Under the pieces are notes generated by a model, which ran no database searches, was not told where the DNA came from, and worked only from the letters and a program-made list of their open reading frames with translations. From the IMG/VR virus record IMGVR_UViG_3300049795_000028, positions 1-46,914 of that record: 46,914 nucleotides of DNA; one strand, given 5' to 3'. Below, in pieces: positions 31,101 to 38,738 of this stretch (position 1 is its first letter; the number at the start of each line of letters is the position of its first letter). This DNA is from a virus. Position numbers and translations under genes: made by a program.

Positions 31101-33804
31101 AAAAGAAACACAGAAAAAAATATCTGATCTTTTCGATAAAGCTAAGATCGATACCAAAGGCACACTGAATTCATCGGTCATTCCCCCGCAACTTATTAAT
31201 GCTGCTATCGAAGTGATGAAGCAGGCTGCTTTACTCGGAGCAAAAGGAGCTGAGATCATCGAAGAGGGCATTCGTCACATAAAAGAAAATCACAAAGAAG
31301 ATTGGGACGAAAAAGCATTCCGGGATGAGTGGAAAAAAAATCTTGAAGATTCTGGAATTAAGTTCGGCAAAAAAAGGTCTGTTACTCCAAAGGAAAAAAC
31401 ATCAATATTGGATGCCATTGAAAAGAAGGCCGGTAAATTAAAGCCTGAAAATCGTGACAAGTTTTTGAAGGATATCGTGCAGGTGGTGGAAAGCGAAGGC
31501 GGACTGTCCGAGCAGCGATTCAAAGAATTGTATGCGCAGGCGTTAGGGCTTCCAGGTGTTGATGCCTCGCTGGTGGAAAGAATAAAAGGTTTTGCTAAAA
31601 TCATAAATGAAGGTGAAGCGGCAGAGAAAAATTATCTCAAAGCGCTTGACGACATCATTGATGCAGAAAGCAAGGGATCTCCGAAAGAGGAAATTGAAAA
31701 GTTGCAGGATGTAAAAAAGGAAGCGTTAAAAAAATCACTTGCCGCAGCTTTGGAAGCTAAAAAGGCAAACGAGGAGCTGAGTGAATTATTTAAGGGAAAT
31801 AAAAAACTTGCTGACACGCTCATCGGAATGATGCAGCTCGGGGCACTTACTCCGAAGTCGATCATCAAAAACGTGACAGCGATGCCGGCAGAATTGGCAT
31901 TCCGTGCGCTGTCTGGTCACATTACTGGAGCGCTTGACATTTTATTAACAGGAATGGCAAACATCGGCCTTGCTCCGGAAAGCTGGAAAGATCGAAAAGT
32001 TAATTCATTTGCCAGAGCAAAAGGTGCGTGGTATGCGCATCCAAGGGCTTTAAGGAAAATGTATGAAAACTTTTTGCATGGTAGCTTCGCGGAAGATTAT
32101 ACGATGCGGGAGATCAGCAACAAAATAACTCCTGTTCGCGCATTCAAAAATCTTGTTGAAGGGAAAACAAATAAGGATGCCAGCGCTATGGCTGCAAATA
32201 TTGTCGAGGCTATGCCAATGGGTTACATGGCAGCAGCATTCGGAAGAGCACTTGCCGGCCCGGATGCATTTTTCAGGACCGTTGGAGAGGGTGCGAAAGC
32301 ATACGAATTGGGAAGGCTTGAAGGTCTGGACGGTGCCAAGCTTGAGAAGTTCATGGCTGAGCCACCTGCGGAGGCCGCAGAGAAGATAAAAAAGGAAGGC
32401 GACAGAATCACCTTTCAGCAGGATAATGTTATCTCAGAAGGGATAAAAGGTGCCAAATCATTTATCGATCGTTTCTATGCTGGCAAAGTTGCCGAGCATG
32501 GAGAGCCTGGCGCATTCACTAAATTCATGGCTGGGGCAATGCGGGTTATTGCAAAATCACAGGCCCTGTATATAAAAACACCTACAAACGTGTTGGGTAG
32601 CACCCTGAGAATGATCTCTCCGGAACTATCCATTGCCAAGGCTGCGTATCACCTCTCAAAAGGAAACAAAGAGCTGTTTGCTCAGTCAATGGCTGATGCA
32701 GCTGTATCTTACGCGCTTAGATATGTGGTAGTGTCAACCATCAAAAATGGCATGGTCACCGCTCCGGTAGATTATCAATCGAAAGAAGGGAAGGCTCAGT
32801 CGGATAACGACATTAAGCATGCAGGAAAATTCAACAAGTCAGCATACTGGAGAATGATTTCCGGAGGAGACTGGAAAGAAAAGCCGGATGACGTTTGGGT
32901 GGATTATACCAAATGGACTGGCGGAATAGGTATCGCCATGGGAGCATACGCAAACATGCTGGATGGAATGTCGAAAGAGGAAATGAATGTTCTTACGATG
33001 TCCCAGAATTCAGGCAAAGCTTTACCGGCAGTATTTCAGCAGGTAATGGATCTTTCGTTTATGTCAACCACCGCGCAGCTCGTAGATGCGTTACGTGATA
33101 AGCAGGGTAACAGCTCGGCTCTGGACAAGTGGATAGCATCTACTACCGGCACCCTGGCTACACCACTTTTGCCGAACACCGTTGCCACAATTTCAAAAGC
33201 ATCGGAGGAGACAAAGAAGGAAACGCGTGGGGCGGATCTTATCGATCGCATTAAAAATGATTTTAAATACAAGCTTTTCATGGGTGGGGACCTGCCTTCG
33301 AAAATATCTCTTTGGGGAAGCAAAGTTACCACAGCACAAAAGGGTGACAATAGATACCTGAGCTACCTCTTTGACGTGACCGCCTCAGAAAATCCGAAGG
33401 AGGATGCACTGTCATACAAAATAATGGAGCTGTATCACAAAACAGGGGACGACAAAGCCCTTCCAACCCCTCCAGCAAACAGAATCACAATGAGTGGCAA
33501 ACCTGTTCTTTTGAGCCCAGAGCAATTCGAGAGGCTTCAAATATACGTGGGCACAACAAGGAAAGAGCTTGCTCAGGAATATTTGAATACCGATGACTAC
33601 AAGGATGACAGTGACTCGGAACGGATCCGTAAACTGGGTCGCATATATGCCGATTCTCACAAGATCGGCACGGATATGCTCATCAACTCAGATGATCAGC
33701 TCACAGATATGAAAAATGATCTTTCCGGAGTGTCGCCAGTTACAGGAAATAGGCATAACAAACGTAGGAAAGAACCTGTAAAAAGAAGGAAGAGGCAAAA
33801 ATAA
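28170..33804 (+). CDS. giant virion protein with TPR repeats, about 1877 aa, frame broken at an A10 run
   Basis: The gene has two parts in different frames. The start (MPDNKDPLGILSKDTKPKDP and a second copy of the DPLGIL motif) is at 28170; after the A10 run at 28256-28265 it soon leaves sensible sequence. Skipping one A joins it to the frame that runs to 33804: ...EDSAKK-NIVTPSAESITP..., with sensible sequence throughout. Without this the second part would start at a TTG (28423). The main part holds TPR-like repeats (NSLLGLGKYGEAINYF and YAMSQQGQYQDAIDYFDQAL, residues ~145-270 of the second part), hydrophobic helices (~360-470), a long coiled-coil region and a C-terminal membrane-active-looking region (~1150-1500), ending in a basic tail. 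I infer an ejected inner-core protein. Confidence 0.75.
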
Positions 33805-33837
33805 TGTCTAAAATATTTTTTTTAATCTAAAAAATAA

Positions 33838-33845
33838 TACATTTG
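33838..33845 (+). promoter_or_regulatory. late promoter -7 element TACATTTG before the fibre genes
   Basis: Only 7 nt before the ATG at 33853. The -33 region (33814-33824) is a T run. The transcript would be leaderless or have a leader of a few bases. Confidence 0.6.
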
Positions 33846-33852
33846 TAAAACC

Positions 33853-34422
33853 ATGTCGCTCCAACCAAATATATCAGCCAAAGAATCCAAAGACAAGATA
33901 ATCGTTCACGATTGTACTGGAATCCATGCTGGTGATAACAGAGGAGGATGGGGTAAACCAAACTATGAGCTGTCAATGGTTTTGACCTCTCAACTTGAAG
34001 TTTACCCTCCAGGAGTAACAACTCCTTTTATAGTTTCTGTTTTTCCTGATTTACCAACGATTGATACTGATCTCGGTTACGAGTTGCAAGTATCGTTATT
34101 TGGAATGACCGTAGTTAAAAGCGGTGTCTGGAAAATTGGAATGAGAACGACAGGCCGGGACATTAAAGATGTTCCTTTTGAAGTTTATACTGAAAGGCGA
34201 TTTATTTTTGCTGACGCTGCAAAATGCTGCGTGGATAAATTGATCGCCTCTACCGCCAATGTACCTGTTAATGTTTTGATGAAAGATGAAAAGAAGAAGG
34301 CCGCAGCTGAGTTATCTGCACTTCTTAAAGACGCTTTGTGGGCAAAAGAATGTGGCAAATTTGACGCTGCACAAAGAATCTTGAGTTTCATCAACCTCCA
34401 GTGTGAATGCCCTGGATGTTAA
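33853..34422 (+). CDS. tail-associated protein with C-terminal Cys cluster, 189 aa
   Basis: N-terminal ~110 residues are beta-rich with a conserved-looking HDCTGIHAGDNRGGWGKPNY; the C-terminal part is helical and ends in INLQCECPGC. The terminal cysteine cluster matches the C-terminal or N-terminal clusters of the next genes, so they may form one complex. The helical domain has KCCVDKL near residue 127. I infer a base-plate or adaptor role for the fibres; not recognised. Confidence 0.7.
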   Translation: MSLQPNISAKESKDKIIVHDCTGIHAGDNRGGWGKPNYELSMVLTSQLEVYPPGVTTPFIVSVFPDLPTIDTDLGYELQVSLFGMTVVKSGVWKIGMRTTGRDIKDVPFEVYTERRFIFADAAKCCVDKLIASTANVPVNVLMKDEKKKAAAELSALLKDALWAKECGKFDAAQRILSFINLQCECPGC

Positions 34423-34435
34423 AAACATCTAACAA

Positions 34436-35194
34436 ATGTGCGATACCTGCAATAAGAAAAAATGTTGCTGTGACGAAAAAAGAGTAAGCGTACAAGGTCC
34501 TAAAGGTCCGCAAGGACCTTCCGGAAAGTCCGTTTACATCTATATCGCGTATGCATCAAACGTAGTTGCCGGCACACCCGATGTGGTTACCGGATTCTCG
34601 TTGACAACTCCAGATTGCTGGCAAGCAACTCGCGTTTCCAATTCTCCGCTTACTCCTGTTCAGGGAGATTTTCAGGGCCTGTGGCACAAGACGTGTGGAG
34701 CAAATGGTACGAACGGAACCAACGGTACGAATGGTACTAATGGAGCAGATGGAGCGCCAGGCCCTACGGGACCTCCGGGCACTCCTTTAGCTGCCAGCTA
34801 CGATTCCGATGCTCTTATATTCGAGATCCGTCAATCAAACGCAAATCTTAACGTGGACATTTCCACTGGAAACAGCATTACTTGTGCTGCTGCTGGTTTA
34901 TATGCTATTCACGCCAATATTGAGTATGCAAAAATAACTTATGCATCAGCAAATGCATCTGCTGCAAACCTCCTTCACAGAATAAAGGTTAATGGTGCTG
35001 TCGTTGCTTTTGGTGTCAACAGTATGAATAACCAGATTTGTGATCTTGAGTGTTCTCCATCAATTTTTGTTTGTGTGGCTCTGGCTGCTGGTGACATTGT
35101 TACCACTACCGTACAGTCTCAAACTCCGAATACAGATGAGATCATAAACTTTTCAGCAAGCAGATCAAAACTTTTAATCCAGCAGTTAAACTAA
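34436..35194 (+). CDS. collagen-like tail fibre with C1q-like head, 252 aa
   Basis: N-terminal cysteine cluster MCDTCNKKKCCCDEKR, a first short collagen-like stretch (GPKGPQGPSGKS, ~21-32), a beta-rich part, then a run of G-T-N triplets ending in GPTGPPGTP (~88-117), and a C-terminal beta domain (~120-252: AAGLYAIHANIEYAK, FVCVALAAGDIVTTTV, ending SKLLIQQLN) with the pattern of C1q/TNF-like trimeric heads. Phage fibres use collagen-like shafts with such tips for receptor binding. It overlaps the next gene as TAATG. Confidence 0.8.
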   Translation: MCDTCNKKKCCCDEKRVSVQGPKGPQGPSGKSVYIYIAYASNVVAGTPDVVTGFSLTTPDCWQATRVSNSPLTPVQGDFQGLWHKTCGANGTNGTNGTNGTNGADGAPGPTGPPGTPLAASYDSDALIFEIRQSNANLNVDISTGNSITCAAAGLYAIHANIEYAKITYASANASAANLLHRIKVNGAVVAFGVNSMNNQICDLECSPSIFVCVALAAGDIVTTTVQSQTPNTDEIINFSASRSKLLIQQLN

Positions 35195-36090
35195 TGTGTG
35201 GAAAGTGTAAAAATAACAGTTGTAGTGGCGGATGCTGCGACCCGAGCCTCGAAGGATTAGCTTCGAAGATCGCTTCGTTTGAAGGCATCCTGAACACTCT
35301 GGCTGGACTTGTAAGATTTTTGAAGGGGCATCCGATCATTGCGATCGATCATCCTTCGGATATCGCGCAATTTAATGCTTCCACAGGCGAAGGTTTTAAT
35401 GACTGGATAGGATGGGGAGTTTGTAATGGTATCGCATATCCGAGTCCGACAGGACCAGTTGCAACGCCTGATCTTCGTGACAGGTTTTTAACAATGGCAG
35501 GAGGAACATACGCTGTGGGTGACATAGGAGGCGCAAATACTGTTACGCTTATTATTCCGCAGCTGCCGAAGCATAATCACGCCTTGACGGATCCGGGACA
35601 CACGCACGTTGTTAATGATGCAGGACATACGCATGGTATAACCGATCCGGGACATACACATGCTGCCGTAGCGTCACCTCATCAGCATTCGTTCACTTCT
35701 GATCCTTCGGCACATTCGCATAGTTACGAAGATCACGAACGCACAACGATATGGGTAGGATGTATTGCAGCTGGCCCGACAGGTACAGTGATGTATAAAA
35801 ACACCAGCTCGACAGTGCCAGGCGATGTTGAGTTAGCGAATGATAACGATTCGTCAGCAACCAGGACAACAGCGAATGCGACATTAACGATCAGCGGAAC
35901 AACAGACCAGACAACAGAAACAGTTGCTATATCTACATCGTTGACAGGCATAGTGGTGAGCTCTGCTGTAACAGGTGTGACAAATCAAACAGCATTGACA
36001 GGAATAACATTAGCAGACACCGGAGACGATAAAGAACACGAAAATCGTCCTCCTTATTACGCTTGCATATTCGTGAAAAAAATATTTTAA
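35194..36090 (+). CDS. short tail fibre / tail-collar protein with His-rich metal-binding region, 298 aa
   Basis: N-terminal cysteine cluster (MCGKCKNNSCSGGCCDPSLE). Residues ~80-125 have the phage tail-collar pattern (PDLRDRFLTMAGGTYAVGD, then LIIPQLPKHNH), as in T4 gp12-like short fibres. Residues ~128-185 carry repeated GHTH, HQH and HSH motifs, which in trimeric fibre needles bind iron along the axis. The C-terminus (ENRPPYYACIFVKKIF) is the usual end of collar fibres. It probably forms a receptor-binding trimer. Coupled to both neighbours through TAATG. Confidence 0.85.
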   Translation: MCGKCKNNSCSGGCCDPSLEGLASKIASFEGILNTLAGLVRFLKGHPIIAIDHPSDIAQFNASTGEGFNDWIGWGVCNGIAYPSPTGPVATPDLRDRFLTMAGGTYAVGDIGGANTVTLIIPQLPKHNHALTDPGHTHVVNDAGHTHGITDPGHTHAAVASPHQHSFTSDPSAHSHSYEDHERTTIWVGCIAAGPTGTVMYKNTSSTVPGDVELANDNDSSATRTTANATLTISGTTDQTTETVAISTSLTGIVVSSAVTGVTNQTALTGITLADTGDDKEHENRPPYYACIFVKKIF

Positions 36091-36344
36091 TGAGCCTTTG
36101 CGAGAAAATAAAAAGTGCAAAATGTTGTGTTGTCGATATTGCTGGAGCCTATGTAAGGGCCAGCACAATGGGCGAAAACACCACTGCGCTGTTAAGTGAG
36201 CTGCTTCTCGTTAATGCATACATAGAAGCCCTTGAAAGATATGGCTGCGAATGCAGTAAAAATAATTGCCTTTCCGAACAGGAAGTTTGTTTCATCTTAG
36301 AGCAGATTTCTTTACTTTGTGAAAGTTGTGAATGCGGATGTTAA
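36090..36344 (+). CDS. cysteine-rich protein, 84 aa
   Basis: The frame is open from 36063, but I take the ATG at 36090 because it overlaps the previous stop as TAATG. Eleven cysteines in 84 residues: KCCV early, CECSKNNC in the middle, CFILEQISLLCESCECGC at the end; the rest is helical. The spacing suits metal binding or disulfide bonds. It stands in the run of cysteine-tagged fibre genes. No family recognised. Confidence 0.7.
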   Translation: MSLCEKIKSAKCCVVDIAGAYVRASTMGENTTALLSELLLVNAYIEALERYGCECSKNNCLSEQEVCFILEQISLLCESCECGC

Positions 36345-36367
36345 ACCTTTTTTAAAACACAGAAAAC

Positions 36368-36685
36368 ATGGCTTACGACAATCAACAAACTTATAATAAA
36401 TACAGAGCCTCTAACTGTGGCTGTACTGGTGAAAAGCATGAGCATGGCTGCGGTTGCAAAAAAGACGACAAATGCGGATGCTGCCCTACCGGGTTGGTAG
36501 CCGTTGAAGATAATAACGGAAACAACATCGCCTGCCTGAGCCCTAACGATGCCCAGGAATATATGGCTAATACATTCCGTTGCCCGGATGGTTACATTCG
36601 TGTGTTGAACAGTGACGGTAAATTCGTTGCGTGTCTTTCACCATCTGAATACGCTGAATACATTGCTGCTGTGCCAGCTCCATAA
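36368..36685 (+). CDS. cysteine-rich virion protein with twin repeats, 105 aa
   Basis: N-terminal ~40 residues are a dense Cys/His patch (CGCTGEKHEHGCGCKKDDKC then GCC). The rest is a twofold repeat: GLVAVEDNNGNNIACLSPND and YIRVLNSDGKFVACLSPSEY, i.e. two copies of a ~45-residue unit with x-V-x-x-x-x-G-x-x-x-A-C-L-S-P. The repeat looks like a small folded module. I infer a structural, perhaps surface-exposed, protein. Confidence 0.7.
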   Translation: MAYDNQQTYNKYRASNCGCTGEKHEHGCGCKKDDKCGCCPTGLVAVEDNNGNNIACLSPNDAQEYMANTFRCPDGYIRVLNSDGKFVACLSPSEYAEYIAAVPAP

Positions 36686-36713
36686 TTTTATAAACAATTA
36701 AAAAATACATATC

Positions 36714-37061
36714 ATGGCTATCACTATCGAAGGAAATATCTTAACGGATGCTCCTGTTAATATCCCGGTTCCAGCAGCAGGTCAAAGAAGACTGTTTTTT
36801 AATACAGAAGATGGAAACAAGCTGTATTATAAAAATGAGCTTGGCGGCTTTTTCCCTGTGGAAGATGAGGAAGACTGCTGTTGCATAATTGCCGAAAACA
36901 TCATGTCTGGAATCACATGCGCCCTGAAAGGTGGCATGATCACGATGACGGAATTTACAGCATTTATAGCTGCCGGAATGACTGTTACAGGAGCCTCAAC
37001 TTCTGACGGTAGCGGTGGAAGAACTTGTTCAATAACAATCGGGCCTCCAGCAGGTGCGTAA
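36714..37061 (+). CDS. tail-associated protein, 115 aa, with CCC motif
   Basis: N-terminal ~45 residues (PVPAAGQRRLFFNTEDGNKL then YYKNELGGFFPV) are a beta hairpin pattern seen at the start of many phage fibre or tip proteins. A central CCCII motif and Cys residues later (TCAL, RTCSI) continue the cysteine theme. The C-terminus is small-residue rich (GSGGRTCSITIGPPAGA). Inferred as a fibre-tip or adaptor protein. Confidence 0.65.
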   Translation: MAITIEGNILTDAPVNIPVPAAGQRRLFFNTEDGNKLYYKNELGGFFPVEDEEDCCCIIAENIMSGITCALKGGMITMTEFTAFIAAGMTVTGASTSDGSGGRTCSITIGPPAGA

Positions 37062-37065
37062 TTAA

Positions 37066-37365
37066 ATGAGGACCATGAATCACAACTTCAACAACCTAAC
37101 TGAATTAACTGACTACTTAAAAGTTAATCCTGTTCTAAGTTTTATTGTCGGGATCTTCGTTCTCATTGCAACAAATGGTTCGAACGGAGTTTACAGTTGG
37201 GCGCTTCCTCAGATTGTTATGCAGGTAGGTCAATGTATCGCGTGGGCATTTGTTTATTGCACCGGAGCGATCACAATACTCGGATTCCTTGAGAATAAAA
37301 TGGGATTGAAAATAAACTGGAAATTCTTTAAAAGAAAAAAGAAAGATGGACAAGATAACTCTTGA
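37066..37365 (+). CDS. holin-like membrane protein, 99 aa
   Basis: Two membrane segments (LSFIVGIFVLIATNG about 24-38; and CIAWAFVYCTGAITILGFL about 56-74) and a strongly basic C-terminus (KFFKRKKKDG). Placed just before the endopeptidase gene, which it overlaps by 20 nt. Size, topology and place fit a class II-like holin that opens the membrane for the enzyme. A second ATG at 37075 is an alternative start. Confidence 0.7.
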   Translation: MRTMNHNFNNLTELTDYLKVNPVLSFIVGIFVLIATNGSNGVYSWALPQIVMQVGQCIAWAFVYCTGAITILGFLENKMGLKINWKFFKRKKKDGQDNS

Positions 37366-37837
37366 TAGAATTGAACTTCTTCACCCAAAATTGCGTGACG
37401 AAGCGAAAGCCATTTATGCCGAGATTTGCACAGCCTTAACAGGCAGAGCAATGTGTCGCTTTGCGTACACCCTCAGAACTTTTGCAGAGCAGAATATTTT
37501 ATACGCTCAGGGCCGCACGAGTCCGGGCAAAGTTGTTACAAACGCGAAGGGTGGTCAATCCTTTCATAACTACGGCCTGGCTGTGGATATCGTTCTTTTG
37601 GTTGACAAAGATAAAAACGGATCTTACGAGTCTGCATCGTGGGAAACTACGGTTGATTTTGATGGAGACGGAAAATTTGACTGGCAGGAAGTGGTTGCCA
37701 TTTTCAAACGCTATGGATGGGCGTGGGGTGGAGACTGGAAATTTTCAGACATGCCACACTTTGAAAAAACATTCGGCTACAATGTTATGCAGCTGCAAGC
37801 AATGGATAAAAAACACGAGGGATATTTGACGATATGA
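37346..37837 (+). CDS. endolysin, M15-family (VanY/CwlK-like) peptidase
   Basis: 163 aa. Zinc peptidase of the D-Ala-D-Ala carboxypeptidase / L-Ala-D-Glu endopeptidase type. Motifs: QGRTSPGKVVTNAKGGQSFH (~54-73), SFHNYGLAVDI with His and Asp ligands (~72-82), and DMPHFE (~135-140) with the third His ligand. The N-terminus carries the substrate-binding region. There is no signal peptide, so it needs the holin to reach the peptidoglycan. It overlaps the previous gene by 20 nt and the next by 4 nt (ATGA). Confidence 0.9.
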   Translation: MDKITLDRIELLHPKLRDEAKAIYAEICTALTGRAMCRFAYTLRTFAEQNILYAQGRTSPGKVVTNAKGGQSFHNYGLAVDIVLLVDKDKNGSYESASWETTVDFDGDGKFDWQEVVAIFKRYGWAWGGDWKFSDMPHFEKTFGYNVMQLQAMDKKHEGYLTI

Positions 37838-38067
37838 AAATTTTCAGTCTCACTAAAATAGAAAAGTTAAAGCTTATCGGCACCTGCATAAAAGCAGCTA
37901 CCGGTATCGCTGGTGGAAGCCTTGTTCTTAGTGAGGGTCATCCATATCTTACAATAGCAATTCTTGCAATAGGGGCTGTTGCAAGCGAAGTGGTGAGTTT
38001 TATAAAGGAAAAGGAAAACGCTCAAAATCTCGAAGACGCGAAAGCAGCTCCGGCAGAAAATATATGA
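37834..38067 (+). CDS. small membrane protein of the lysis cassette, 77 aa
   Basis: One or two membrane stretches: an early IGTCIKAATGIAGGSLVL and then YLTIAILAIGAVASEVVSFI, with a charged C-terminus. It follows the endopeptidase by a 4-nt overlap and precedes the spanin-like gene by another. A second holin, antiholin or spanin partner are options; the sequence does not decide. Confidence 0.65.
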   Translation: MKIFSLTKIEKLKLIGTCIKAATGIAGGSLVLSEGHPYLTIAILAIGAVASEVVSFIKEKENAQNLEDAKAAPAENI

Positions 38068-38738
38068 AAAGCAACAAATCATACATAGGAATAATTATCC
38101 TGCTTGTTCTGGCTCTTTTGTTTCAGGGCTGGCGATCGCAATCGCGGGAGGATGATCTTGTGTCGAAGATAACAACGTATTCGGATATCGCAAAAGTGTA
38201 CGCTCTAAAATCGGGCGCTCAGGTTGCAACCAACACTGCGCTGTCTGTTTCAAGCCAAAAACAAATGGCTGCATTTGCAGCATCTATAAACGATACCCTA
38301 AAACAGATCGTTAAGCGCTTCAAGTCGGTGAATAATATCACCTACGCAACAACAAATTTTTATGCAGGCAAAGATACTGTTCGAACTGTAAATATTCCTT
38401 GTAACTTTACCCCGTTCAAAGTACGCAGATCAGATAGCACATATAAGTTCGTAGGAACGATTGCGCAGAATTATTTCTCTGTGGACAGCGTCTATATCCC
38501 AAATAAGATATCGATCGTCTCAGGGCGCAAAAAAATAGGTTTTATGAAATACGATTACTCGGTGGATATTAATAATAGCAATCCGCTGATGAGAACAACA
38601 AATATTCAGGCCTATCAGTATAGCCCACAAAAGAAGTGGTATGAAAAGACTTGGGTTCACATGCTTGCCGGTGCAGCCATTCAAACAGGTGTACATGCAG
38701 GCGCAAATTATTTAATAAAGACACAACCATGGAAATAA
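38064..38738 (+). CDS. spanin-like membrane-anchored protein, 224 aa
   Basis: N-terminal membrane anchor (GIIILLVLALLFQGW, residues 8-22) followed by a helical/beta periplasmic part, then a hydrophobic C-terminal stretch (WVHMLAGAAIQTGVHAGANY). Bacteroidota phages place Rz-like inner-membrane spanins with such anchors after the endolysin; the C-terminal hydrophobic segment is an added feature. Function is inferred from context. The stop overlaps the start of the fibre gene by 10 nt. Confidence 0.6.
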   Translation: MKSNKSYIGIIILLVLALLFQGWRSQSREDDLVSKITTYSDIAKVYALKSGAQVATNTALSVSSQKQMAAFAASINDTLKQIVKRFKSVNNITYATTNFYAGKDTVRTVNIPCNFTPFKVRRSDSTYKFVGTIAQNYFSVDSVYIPNKISIVSGRKKIGFMKYDYSVDINNSNPLMRTTNIQAYQYSPQKKWYEKTWVHMLAGAAIQTGVHAGANYLIKTQPWK

